Below are positions 1 through 8,334 of a stretch of 64,000 nt of DNA, piece by piece; the stretch's first letter is position 1; every line of letters starts with the position of its first letter. Both the position numbers and the translations under genes were made by a program. This DNA is from Citrobacter sp. Marseille-Q6884. GTDB taxonomy: Bacteria > Pseudomonadota > Gammaproteobacteria > Enterobacterales > Enterobacteriaceae. The stretch spans positions 1,674,001 through 1,738,000 of the forward strand of contig NZ_CAMDRE010000002.1 of NCBI RefSeq assembly GCF_945906775.1, read 5' to 3'. The notes under the pieces were generated by a model, which worked only from the letters and a program-made list of their open reading frames with translations, was not told where the DNA came from and did no database searches.

Positions 1-406
1 CACGCGAATAAAAGTCTTCCAGACACAGTTCAAGCTCGCGGGCGCGCAGCGTTTCACCGCTTTCAGCAAATAACTGCCACCGCCCCCCAAACATGCGGTT
101 CAGATCGCTATGACAATAGCGCTTCCCTGCTGCCAGCGCCTGCGGATTGCCCAGAATCACCAACATTCGCCACGTCAGCGCCAACTCGCCGCTAAATACC
201 CCGGACAACAACGCGTCCAGCATCTCCACCGGCGCAGTCTCATTGCCATGGACACCCGCAGAGAGCACCAGCGAACGTTCAACCGGTGCATGAGGCGTGA
301 GTTCCAGGATACCGTGCCCTGCCCACTGCCAGTGAAAACCGTGCACGTCGCCCTGCGTAACAGGCGGGATGCTCCCCGCGAGCGTCAGGGCAAGAAAATT
401 ATCCAT
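1..406 (-). CDS. astE: Succinylglutamate desuccinylase, 5' part only (window edge)
   Basis: Last step of the arginine succinyltransferase (AST) pathway: a zinc-dependent hydrolase that cleaves N-succinylglutamate to glutamate and succinate. Only the N-terminal part lies in the window. The minus-strand frame starts at the ATG complementary to 404-406 and reads MDNFLALTLAGSIPPVTQGD, then runs to the window edge without a stop. The start overlaps the 3' end of astB by 8 bp, the tight coupling expected for astCADBE. The call rests on its place as the last gene of an intact ast operon and on the recalled family N-terminus. The zinc ligands and C-terminus cannot be fully checked here. Confidence 0.9.
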   Translation of the reverse strand, partial: MDNFLALTLAGSIPPVTQGDVHGFHWQWAGHGILELTPHAPVERSLVLSAGVHGNETAPVEMLDALLSGVFSGELALTWRMLVILGNPQALAAGKRYCHSDLNRMFGGRWQLFAESGETLRARELELCLEDFYSR

Positions 407-1742
407 AACTCGCGCACTCCTGCTGGAAGGGATAAACAGAACCGAGTTTGAGCAATTGCGTGAGTGAGTCCAGCGCTTCACGTCCTTCACGCAACAGGTG
501 GGGATCGGCGAGATCAGCCGCAGTCAGGCGATCACGGTAGTAACGATCGACCCAGTTATTGAGCGTATTGAACAGCGTATCATTCATGATTACCGCCGGA
601 TTCACCGCGCGCTGTTCCTGCGGCGTTAACACCACACGCAGACGCAAACACGCCGGACCACCGCCGTTGGACATGCTTTCCCGCAGATCGAACACCCGCA
701 GGTCGTCAATCGGATTATCCTCCTGCAGTACACGGTTCAGATAGCGCCACACGCCAGCATGCTCCCGGCACTCCTGCGGCAAAATGAGCATCATTGAGCC
801 ATCATCACGGCTCAACAACTGGCTGTTAAACAGATATGTTGCCACCGCATCCTGCACTGAAACCTCGGCTGAAGGCACTTCCAGCGCAATAAAACCGTCC
901 ACCTTGCTACGCAACTGCTGTAATAGCGCCTGTTGCTTCGCAAACGCCAGTTCATGGCAAAACAGCACCTGGCGGTTCGACACGGCAATCACGTCGTTGT
1001 GGAACACGCCAAGATCGATAACCTCCGGGTTTTGCTGAGCAAAGATGAGTTGCTGCGGATTGACCTGATTCAGCCGCGCCACAGCTTCGCTGGCCTCACG
1101 GGATTGGCGCGCCGGATAACGCTTCGGCTGCGTTGCGCTGCCCTCTTCACGGCCGTAAATGAACAACTGCATGCCCGGGTCGCCGTAATCACCGCCCAAA
1201 CGATTGTGGTTAGCCGCACCTTCATCACCCAGTAGCGCCACCTGTGGCAGCGCGCTGTGAACGGCAAAGGTATCTTCATCACGGAATATTGCCCGCAACA
1301 GCGATTCCGTCGTCGGCGCTTCCAACGAACGGTGGAACTTGTTATTCAGGTTAGCCACCGTCAGATGCACCTTACCATCCAGTGAATCCGCTGAGGGGCA
1401 TATCGTTGCCGCATTTGCCACCCACATAGGTGAAGCGGAGCTGGCACTGGAGAGCCAGTGCGGTGCCTGGCGCGCCACTTTTTCCAGTATCTGCTCGTCG
1501 CTACCGCTGAATCCGAGCTGACGCAATACCGGAATATACGGGCGCTCATGGGGCGGGATCACTGCCTGAGGAAATCCTGCATCCGCCAGCGCCTTCATTT
1601 TTAGCAACCCCTGCTTCGCCGCCAGCTTTGGATTGGATACCTGAAAACGGTGTCGGGTTGAAGCCTCATTGCCAAATGACAGCCCGGCATAATGGTGCGT
1701 TAGCCCCACAAGTCCGTCGAAATTAAACTCACGCGCTTTCAT
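399..1742 (-). CDS. astB: N-succinylarginine dihydrolase
   Basis: Second enzyme of the AST pathway: hydrolyses N2-succinylarginine to N2-succinylornithine, two ammonia and CO2. The protein is 447 residues, the usual length for the family. It begins MKAREFNFDGLVGLTHHYAG, and the ring of conserved segments (for example GDEGAANHNRL and FHNDVIAVSN) matches the guanidine-modifying-enzyme fold. The start ATG overlaps the astD stop by 4 bp (ATGA type), and the 3' end overlaps astE, so it sits inside one translationally coupled operon. It is cytoplasmic. Regulation should follow the sigma54 promoter upstream of astC. Confidence 0.97.
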   Translation of the reverse strand: MKAREFNFDGLVGLTHHYAGLSFGNEASTRHRFQVSNPKLAAKQGLLKMKALADAGFPQAVIPPHERPYIPVLRQLGFSGSDEQILEKVARQAPHWLSSASSASPMWVANAATICPSADSLDGKVHLTVANLNNKFHRSLEAPTTESLLRAIFRDEDTFAVHSALPQVALLGDEGAANHNRLGGDYGDPGMQLFIYGREEGSATQPKRYPARQSREASEAVARLNQVNPQQLIFAQQNPEVIDLGVFHNDVIAVSNRQVLFCHELAFAKQQALLQQLRSKVDGFIALEVPSAEVSVQDAVATYLFNSQLLSRDDGSMMLILPQECREHAGVWRYLNRVLQEDNPIDDLRVFDLRESMSNGGGPACLRLRVVLTPQEQRAVNPAVIMNDTLFNTLNNWVDRYYRDRLTAADLADPHLLREGREALDSLTQLLKLGSVYPFQQECASYG

Positions 1743-3217
1743 AATTTCTCCTCGCGTGAAAAATCGAGTCCCGGGTTAAGCGCGGCAGGCAGCGTCAGGA
1801 CCGGTGACTCCAGGCTCGCCATCGGCCAGGCACAATAATCTGCGGCATACCACGCGCTGGCGCGATGGTTACCGGATGCGCCCACCCCACCAAATGGCGC
1901 GGTACTCGCCGCCCCGGTCAGGGGTTTATTCCAGTTAACGATACCGGCCCGTGCTTCCAGCAACAGCTGATCAAACTGTGCGCGGTCCGGCGACACCAGC
2001 CCGCACGAAAGACCGAAACGGGTGTGGTTAGCCAGACGAATCGCCTCATCAAAACTGTCGTAGCGCCAGACGCCGAGTAGCGGGCCAAAGACTTCTTCAT
2101 CCGGCACGTTTGTCACACCGGTCAGTTCGATAATACCAGGCGTCAGCAGAGAGGTTTCGGCCTTCACACGCCGTGGCGCCAGTAACGTACGCCCACCCAG
2201 CGCTTCCAGACGTTGCCATGCCTCATAAACGTGCTGTGCAGCCTGTTCAGAAATCAGTCCGCCAATAAACGGCTGGGGTTCGTCATCCCAGCTTCCGGGC
2301 TGCAGGCGCTGACTGACTTCAACCAGCCGCGCCAGGAATGCATCTCCCTGTGCGCCGTTTTTTACCAGCAGGCGACGTGCGCAGGTGCAGCGCTGCCCGG
2401 CGGTGACAAATGCCGACTGGATAGTCAGATGCACCGCCGCGTCGATATCTTCCGGGTTCTCAATGATCAGCGGGTTGTTGCCCCCCATTTCCAGCGCGAG
2501 GATCTTTTCCGGCTGGCCGGATAATTGCCGATGCAGTTGATAGCCGGTATTGGCGCTGCCGGTAAAGAGCAGGCCATCAAGATCGTCCAGCGCACTCAGC
2601 GCCTGTCCCGTATCACGCCCGCCCTGAACCAGGTTCAGCACCCCCGGGGGTAATCCCGCCTGCGCCCATAATTTGACCACCGCTTCCGCAGTCCACGGTG
2701 TCAGTTCGCTGGGTTTGAAAATCAGCGTATTACCTGCCAGCAGAGCCGGAACGATATGTCCGTTGGGCAAATGACCGGGGAAGTTATACGGACCAAAAAC
2801 CGCCAACACGCCGTGCGGGCGATGGCGTAACGTTGCGGCGCCATCCGGTAATTCATTGTGCTGCTCGCCAGTGCGGACATGGTAAGCCTTGATAGAAATC
2901 GCGATTTTATTGATCATCGCGGTCAGTTCAGTCGCGGCTTCCCAACGCGGCTTTCCGGTCTCCCGCGCGATAATGGCCGTCAGTTCTGCTTTATTGCTTT
3001 CCAGCAACGCGGCAAATTTTTCGACTATCGTCTGACGTGCGGTAAAGGGTTGCTTTGCCCAGCCTGCAAAGGCCGCACGTGCGGCACGGCATGCCAGAGC
3101 GACCTGCGAGTTATCGGCATCATTTCCCTGCCATAACACCTCACCACTCACCGGGTTGGTTTTCACCCGACGCTGCCCAAGCCCTGTGACCCAGTCGCCA
3201 TTTATCCATAATGTCAT
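1739..3217 (-). CDS. astD: Succinylglutamic semialdehyde dehydrogenase
   Basis: Fourth AST enzyme: NAD-dependent oxidation of N-succinylglutamate 5-semialdehyde to N-succinylglutamate. An aldehyde dehydrogenase of 492 residues starting MTLWINGDWVTG. Family marks are visible: the NAD-binding GPYNFPGHLPNGHI stretch, the LEMGGNNPL segment holding the general-base glutamate, and the TAGQRCTCARRL segment with the catalytic cysteine. The frame is open 7 codons further upstream, but the ATG at 3217 is preferred because it matches the family start and overlaps the astA stop by 4 bp (ATGA). Confidence 0.97.
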   Translation of the reverse strand: MTLWINGDWVTGLGQRRVKTNPVSGEVLWQGNDADNSQVALACRAARAAFAGWAKQPFTARQTIVEKFAALLESNKAELTAIIARETGKPRWEAATELTAMINKIAISIKAYHVRTGEQHNELPDGAATLRHRPHGVLAVFGPYNFPGHLPNGHIVPALLAGNTLIFKPSELTPWTAEAVVKLWAQAGLPPGVLNLVQGGRDTGQALSALDDLDGLLFTGSANTGYQLHRQLSGQPEKILALEMGGNNPLIIENPEDIDAAVHLTIQSAFVTAGQRCTCARRLLVKNGAQGDAFLARLVEVSQRLQPGSWDDEPQPFIGGLISEQAAQHVYEAWQRLEALGGRTLLAPRRVKAETSLLTPGIIELTGVTNVPDEEVFGPLLGVWRYDSFDEAIRLANHTRFGLSCGLVSPDRAQFDQLLLEARAGIVNWNKPLTGAASTAPFGGVGASGNHRASAWYAADYCAWPMASLESPVLTLPAALNPGLDFSREEKL

Positions 3218-4248
3218 GCTGTTTTCTCCTCTGCACAAAGACGAACGAAACGTACACGGTCACCCGCATGGCACTTCAGGGCATCCAGCTGCGCCGCCGT
3301 CAACACCAGACGCTGAGTATGCGGATCGGCGCGAACCAGCATGACGCGGAAGTTATGGTAGTCTTCATTCGCGACCAGACAGGCCGGATAGTCGCCCGGC
3401 GCCTGTTGTCCTTCAGCGACCTCCACCAGCCGGCTTTTACGAATGGCTCGCACCCGGTCGATGTCGCATTCCAGCGTCGGGCCACCGTCGAAAATGTCGA
3501 TATAGTTACGGTAGCGAAACCCTTCCTTCTCCAGCACTGCGCGAGCCGGTGCCGTTTGTGGGTGCACTTCGCCAATCACCTGTTGCGCTTCATCCGACAG
3601 GAAATGGGTATAAATAGGATGTTTGGGCATCAATTCCGCAATAAACGCTTTTTGCCCGGTACCGCAAAGAAAATCGGCGCGACTGAACTCCATAGAGAAA
3701 AATCGTTTACCCAGACTTTGCCAGAATGGAGAGTAACCGTGCTCATCAATCACGCCGCGCATCTCTGCCACGACTTTTTCATTAAACCGGTCACGAAATG
3801 CCGCCATAAACATAAAGCGCGACTTCGACAGTAAATAGCCGTTACCTTCTTTGCGCCAGTCCGGGTCGAGGAACAATGTGCAAAGCTCGCTGCTTCCGGT
3901 GTGATCGTTACTGAGAAACAGCGTCGGCAACGCGTTATAGACGTTTAGCTCTTTCGAGGCGTGAACCAGCGTACCGACCCGATAGTTGTACCAGGGATCG
4001 TTCAGCCCAACCGCCACTTCGATCGCGCAAATCCCTGCCACGGTGCCGGTCGTGCTGTCTTCGAGCACAAAAACATAGCCCTGTTCACTTTTTGGCAGCG
4101 TGCCTTGCCAGGTCTGCAGGGAACGTTCGATACGCGCCATGAGCGTTGCTTCATTTGCCGGCAGCGACGTTAATCCACCGCCGGTTTTACTGGCAAGCTG
4201 CATGAGCGCCGTGATATCAGTGCGTTCAATCGGACGGATCACCATCAT
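3214..4248 (-). CDS. astA: Arginine N-succinyltransferase
   Basis: First committed step of the AST pathway: transfers succinyl from succinyl-CoA to the alpha-amino group of arginine. It has 344 residues, the family length, and starts MMVIRPIERTD. Characteristic blocks include SKTGGGLTSLPANE near the N-terminus, the TLFLDPDWRKEGNG acyltransferase core and IDIFDGGPTLECDID near residue 250. The start overlaps the astC stop by 4 bp and the end overlaps astD. Cytoplasmic, and co-transcribed with astC for arginine use as a nitrogen source. Confidence 0.97.
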   Translation of the reverse strand: MMVIRPIERTDITALMQLASKTGGGLTSLPANEATLMARIERSLQTWQGTLPKSEQGYVFVLEDSTTGTVAGICAIEVAVGLNDPWYNYRVGTLVHASKELNVYNALPTLFLSNDHTGSSELCTLFLDPDWRKEGNGYLLSKSRFMFMAAFRDRFNEKVVAEMRGVIDEHGYSPFWQSLGKRFFSMEFSRADFLCGTGQKAFIAELMPKHPIYTHFLSDEAQQVIGEVHPQTAPARAVLEKEGFRYRNYIDIFDGGPTLECDIDRVRAIRKSRLVEVAEGQQAPGDYPACLVANEDYHNFRVMLVRADPHTQRLVLTAAQLDALKCHAGDRVRFVRLCAEEKTA

Positions 4249-5465
4249 GATGAACCTCCTGCTTTAATACGTTCGCAGGCCAGCGCAAAGCGATCCAGGC
4301 CGGTTGCCACCTCTTCTTCAGTGACGTTTAACGCAGGCGCAAAACGCACCACGTTACCGCCCGCAATCAGCACCATCACGCCTGCACTGGCAGCTTCTTG
4401 TGAGATCTGTTTCGCTTTCCCGGTAAACTCGGCATTCAACACACAGCCAATCAGCAGCCCCAACCCACGGATTTCACTAAACAGTCCAAAACGTTCGTTA
4501 ATGGCGTTAATACGTTCCACAAACCAGTCATGGCGCTGTTTCACACCGTTCAGGACTTCCGGCGTGTTGACAATATCCAGCACTTTGCCTGCAACGGCAC
4601 TGGCCAACGGGTTTCCGCCGTAGGTGGTACCATGGGTACCGACCGTCATGACGCGGCCGCAGTGTTCAGTCGTCAATAACGCGCCGATAGGGAAACCACC
4701 ACCCAGCGCTTTGGCTGTCGTCAGCAGGTCCGGCGTCACGCCGTAATGCATATAGGCATACAGTTCACCGGTACGCCCAACGCCGGTCTGCACTTCATCA
4801 AAAATCAGCAGCGCATTGTGTCGGTCACATAATTCACGCAGCCCCTGTAAAAAGGCTTTTGTCGCCGGAACCACGCCGCCCTCGCCCTGGATGGGCTCAA
4901 CAATCACCGCGCAAGTGGTGTCATCAATCAACTGGCTGGCGGAGTCGAGATCGTTATAGACGGCATGGCGGATATCCGGCGGCAACGGCGCAAAATCCTG
5001 TGAATAAGCAGGCTGCCCCCCGGCGCTTACGGTAAATAGCGTGCGACCATGGAAGGCATTTTTAAATGCCACGATGCCGCTTTTCTGGCTGCCGGAATGA
5101 TCATGCGCATATTTACGCGCCAGTTTTAAAGCTGCTTCGTTGGCCTCCGCGCCGGAGTTGCAGAAGAAAACGCGCTCGGCAAACGTGGCATCAATCAGCT
5201 TTTTCGCCAGACGCAGTACCGGCTCGTTGGTGTAGCCATTACCGGTGTGCCAAAATTTGCTGGCCTGATCGTTTAACACTTCACGTAACGCCGGGTGTGC
5301 ATGACCCAACGCATTAACCGCTATGCCTCCCGCGAAATCGATATACTCTTTACCCTGCTGATCCCACAGACGCGATCCTTCCCCCCGAACCGGAATAAAA
5401 GGAGCCGGAGCGTATACGGGCATCATCCAATCATCAAAATTTTCACGCGTAACTGACAGAGACAT
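4245..5465 (-). CDS. astC: Succinylornithine/acetylornithine transaminase
   Basis: PLP-dependent class III aminotransferase of 406 residues. In the AST pathway it converts N2-succinylornithine to the semialdehyde. The protein starts MSLSVTRENFDDWMMPVYAP. The PLP-site elements NSGAEANEAALKLARK, LIFDEVQTGVGRTG and TAKALGGGFP (with the Schiff-base lysine) are all present. It is the first gene of astCADBE, with a consensus sigma54 -24/-12 promoter about 70 bp upstream of its ATG. The related paralogue argD has the same fold, but the operon context decides in favour of astC. Confidence 0.96.
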   Translation of the reverse strand: MSLSVTRENFDDWMMPVYAPAPFIPVRGEGSRLWDQQGKEYIDFAGGIAVNALGHAHPALREVLNDQASKFWHTGNGYTNEPVLRLAKKLIDATFAERVFFCNSGAEANEAALKLARKYAHDHSGSQKSGIVAFKNAFHGRTLFTVSAGGQPAYSQDFAPLPPDIRHAVYNDLDSASQLIDDTTCAVIVEPIQGEGGVVPATKAFLQGLRELCDRHNALLIFDEVQTGVGRTGELYAYMHYGVTPDLLTTAKALGGGFPIGALLTTEHCGRVMTVGTHGTTYGGNPLASAVAGKVLDIVNTPEVLNGVKQRHDWFVERINAINERFGLFSEIRGLGLLIGCVLNAEFTGKAKQISQEAASAGVMVLIAGGNVVRFAPALNVTEEEVATGLDRFALACERIKAGGSS

Positions 5466-5536
5466 AGCGACCTCAACGGTAAATAAAAAGTTATCTATAT
5501 GTTAATAAATATAGTGTTTACGCTGTAAATGTAGAT

Positions 5537-5552
5537 TGCAGGGTTCGTGCCA
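5537..5552 (-). promoter_or_regulatory. sigma54 (RpoN) promoter of the ast operon
   Basis: Read on the minus strand the sequence is TGGCACGAACCCTGCA, a near-perfect match to the -24/-12 consensus TGGCACG-N4-TTGCA with the GG and GC at the required spacing. It lies 72-87 bp upstream of the astC ATG. In E. coli and Salmonella the ast operon is known to be driven by NtrC-activated sigma54 RNA polymerase during nitrogen limitation, which fits. Confidence 0.88.
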
Positions 5553-5616
5553 GCCAGCAAAAAAAATGCATAAACGGGGAGGGAGAACGGAATATCAATA
5601 AGTTACAACCTGACGC

Positions 5617-5646
5617 TATTCACTGCATGTGCATATAAAGTGAATA
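5617..5646. promoter_or_regulatory. Inverted repeat in the astC-xthA intergenic region (possible ArgR site)
   Basis: TATTCACT at 5617-5624 is mirrored by AGTGAATA at 5639-5646 across a 14-bp spacer. The TGAAT/ATTCA cores resemble ARG-box half sites, and ArgR is known to stimulate ast transcription upstream of the sigma54 promoter. The arrangement is not a textbook ARG box, so the assignment is tentative. The rest of the 444-bp divergent intergenic region is AT-rich and shows no gene. Confidence 0.35.
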
Positions 5647-5909
5647 TGTTTGCGCGGCAGGCGACAAAATAGAGAAAAAAACGCAATTCTATTCAGTTGC
5701 CAAATATAATTCTGGAATTGTGATCGTATACGAAATTTATCGGAAATTATTGCTCCATTCTGACGCGCTCCGCGCCAAAAGAGTGCAGTTTTTGCCCCAT
5801 CGTTAACACCATTAGCAATCATTGTTGGAATCAGGTGACAAGTGGCAGTCATCCGGCGGAAATTCTGCTAACATCCTTGCACTATTCATCTTGCAAAGTG
5901 GCAGCGACT

Positions 5910-6716
5910 ATGAAATTTGTCTCTTTTAATATCAACGGCCTGCGCGCCCGTCCTCATCAACTGGCAGCCATTGTCGAAAAACATCAACCGGATGTCATTG
6001 GCCTGCAGGAGACAAAAGTTCACGACGATATGTTCCCTCTCGAAGAGGTAGCAAAACTGGGTTACAACGTCTTCTATCATGGTCAGAAAGGGCACTACGG
6101 TGTTGCGCTGCTGACGAAAGAACCGCCGATTTCTGTACGCCGTGGCTTCCCGAACGATGATGAAGAAGCCCAGCGCCGTATCATCATGGCGGAAATCCCT
6201 TCGCCGATGGGTAATATCACCGTCATCAACGGTTATTTCCCTCAGGGCGAAAGTCGCGACCATGAAACCAAATTTCCGGCTAAAGCCGCGTTTTATCAAA
6301 ACCTGCAAAACTATCTGGAGACAGAGCTTAAGCGTGACAATCCGGTGCTGATCATGGGGGATATGAATATCAGCCCAACCGATCTGGACATTGGTATTGG
6401 CGAAGAGAACCGTAAGCGCTGGTTGCGCACCGGTAAATGCTCCTTCCTGCCGGAAGAGCGTGAGTGGATGGCGCGCCTGTTAGGCTGGGGCCTGGTGGAT
6501 ACTTTCCGTCATGCGAATCCTGAAACAAACGACCAGTATTCATGGTTTGATTACCGTTCGAAAGGCTTCGACGATAACCGCGGCCTGCGTATCGATCTGC
6601 TGTTGGCAAGCAATCCGCTGGCAGAACGCTGCGAAGAAACCGGGATCGACTATGAGATCCGCAGTATGGAAAAACCGTCAGACCACGCGCCAGTGTGGGC
6701 TAAATTCCGCGTCTGA
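5910..6716 (+). CDS. xthA: Exodeoxyribonuclease III
   Basis: Major AP endonuclease and 3'-5' double-strand exonuclease of base-excision repair (ExoIII/APE family). The chosen ATG gives 268 residues starting MKFVSFNINGLRARPHQL, identical in length to the E. coli enzyme. The frame stays open 25 codons upstream, but that part does not resemble the family. Catalytic elements are visible: LQETKVHDD (metal-binding glutamate), GDMNISPTDLD (Asp151 and Asn153), LRIDLLL and the C-terminal SDHAPV (Asp-His pair). It is divergent from astC, as in E. coli. Monocistronic. Confidence 0.97.
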   Translation: MKFVSFNINGLRARPHQLAAIVEKHQPDVIGLQETKVHDDMFPLEEVAKLGYNVFYHGQKGHYGVALLTKEPPISVRRGFPNDDEEAQRRIIMAEIPSPMGNITVINGYFPQGESRDHETKFPAKAAFYQNLQNYLETELKRDNPVLIMGDMNISPTDLDIGIGEENRKRWLRTGKCSFLPEEREWMARLLGWGLVDTFRHANPETNDQYSWFDYRSKGFDDNRGLRIDLLLASNPLAERCEETGIDYEIRSMEKPSDHAPVWAKFRV

Positions 6717-6886
6717 TCGCCAACGCTAACCCCTCTCCTGGCCCGGCCTGGAGAGTCGGTATATTGTGTGCAAAATCAATAAAGCGACGGTAATTCATTG
6801 TTACGCACGGGAATTTAATATATCTTCCTGCGCACTTTTCGCTTGCGAAAACGCTTCAGTGCACACGCTTTTACAGGAGAACCCCC

Positions 6887-7595
6887 ATGAAAAAGAAGTT
6901 CGCATAACGCAGAATACAGGCTGCTGATTGCTGCGGCATTTCTCTGCGCCCTGACGGGAGTTTTCCATTATTTAGGTCTGGCTGACCTGATAACGAATTT
7001 TCATCACTTACAAGACGTTATCCGCCAAAGCGGCATATTTGGCTACGCGCTATATACCCTGCTTTTTATCGTGGCAGCGTTGTGTCTGATCCCAGGCAGC
7101 ATTCTGGTGATCGTCGGCGGTATTCTCTTTGGCCCCCTGGCGGGTACCCTGATATCTTTATTTGCCGCAACCGTTGCCTCGGCGCTTTCCTTTTTACTGG
7201 CGCGCTGGCTAGGCCGCGAACTGTTGCTTAAGTATGTCGGCCATACCGCCACCTTTCAGGCCATCGAAAAAGGGATTGCGCACAGCGGAACCGACTTTTT
7301 GATCCTGACCCGGCTCGTCCCGTTATTCCCGTATAATATTCAAAATTATGCCTATGGGCTGACCGCCATCTCTTTCTGGCCATTTACCTTTATTTCTGCG
7401 GTAACGACGTTACCTGGCATTTTTATTTATACGCTGATGTCGCACGAACTCGCCAGCGAAGGCATCACGCTGATGTTTATCGCTAAACTTAGCGTGGCCG
7501 GCATCGTTTTATTCGCTCTGGTGCAGGTCGCGAAAACCTGGGCCAGATATAAACATGTCAATCCCTCCGTTAATCATGAGTTAACCGGTAAATGA
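6887..7595 (+). CDS. ydjX: TVP38/TMEM64-family membrane protein YdjX, apparent frameshift directly after the start codon
   Basis: Inner-membrane protein of the TVP38/TMEM64 (DedA-like, VTT domain) family; function not established. The ATG at 6887 has a good ribosome site (AGGAG about 7 bp upstream) but reads MKKKFA and stops at 6905-6907. The body of the protein is in the +1 frame and is open from 6891, with no ATG, GTG or TTG before the internal GTG at 7071. Removing one A from the AAAAA run after the ATG would give a continuous protein beginning MKRSSHNAEYRLLIAAAF. The rest has the conserved PGSILVIVGGILFGPLAGT and LTRLVPLFPYNIQNYAYGLT segments. It overlaps ydjZ by 4 bp (ATGA). It is either a true mutation, a sequencing or assembly error, or translated by slippage. 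Confidence 0.75.
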
Positions 7596-8302
7596 CCGAG
7601 CCGAATAAAGCACGCTTACTCAAATATTGCCGGACAGGGCTGATCGTTCTGCTGCTGTTGGCACTGCTGGCATGGGCATGGATACCCGCCGTGGGCGATT
7701 TTCTCCATCGTAGCCTCGCGGCATTTGCCACAGTGGATCAACATGCTCTGGAAGACTTTATTCGCTCCTGGGGCACTCAGGCCGCGGTGGTCTCTTTCTT
7801 CCTGATGATTTTGCAAGCCATCATCGCCCCGCTCCCGGCCTTCCTGATCACCTTTGCGAATGCCTCTTTGTTCGGGGCGTTCTGGGGCGGCGTACTTTCC
7901 TGGTCCAGCGCGATGGCGGGAGCCGCGCTATGCTTTTTTATCGCCCGTGTTTTTGGCCGCAGTGCGGTGGAAAAATTAACCGGGAAAACGGTCCTAAAAA
8001 GCATGGATGCGTTTTTTGACCGCTACGGTAAACATACCATTCTGGTGTGTCGTCTTTTACCCTTCGTCCCGTTTGATCCGGTAAGTTATGCCGCAGGTCT
8101 GACATCGATCCGCTTTCGCCATTTTTTCCTCGCGACCGGACTCGGTCAGTTGCCCGCCACGATTGTCTATTCCTGGGCTGGGAGTCTGTTAACCGGCGGC
8201 ACGTTTTGGTTTGTAACCGGCCTGTTTATCCTGTTTGCCCTGACCGTGGTTATCTCCGTAGCGCGGAGCATTTACCTGGAGCGACACAAGAAAGTTTCCT
8301 GA
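7592..8302 (+). CDS. ydjZ: TVP38/TMEM64-family membrane protein YdjZ
   Basis: Paralogue of the preceding gene, 236 residues, with several hydrophobic segments. The VTT-domain block is seen as PLPAFLITFANASLFGAFWGG, then FGRSAVEKL and CRLLPFVPFDPVSYAAGLTS. It starts at the ATG inside the ydjX stop codon (ATGA overlap). In K-12 the ferredoxin-like ydjY lies between ydjX and ydjZ; here it is absent and the two membrane proteins are directly coupled. Family members are linked to membrane homeostasis or lipid scrambling, but the substrate in enterobacteria is unknown. Confidence 0.9.
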   Translation: MTEPNKARLLKYCRTGLIVLLLLALLAWAWIPAVGDFLHRSLAAFATVDQHALEDFIRSWGTQAAVVSFFLMILQAIIAPLPAFLITFANASLFGAFWGGVLSWSSAMAGAALCFFIARVFGRSAVEKLTGKTVLKSMDAFFDRYGKHTILVCRLLPFVPFDPVSYAAGLTSIRFRHFFLATGLGQLPATIVYSWAGSLLTGGTFWFVTGLFILFALTVVISVARSIYLERHKKVS

Positions 8303-8334
8303 ATTCTCTGTTCACCCTATCTCAAGGAGGTGTT

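Noticed and set aside
3211..3834. Plus-strand frame of 207 codons opposite astA
   Set aside because: Shadow of astA; the start falls in the astD-astA overlap and there is no conserved protein character.
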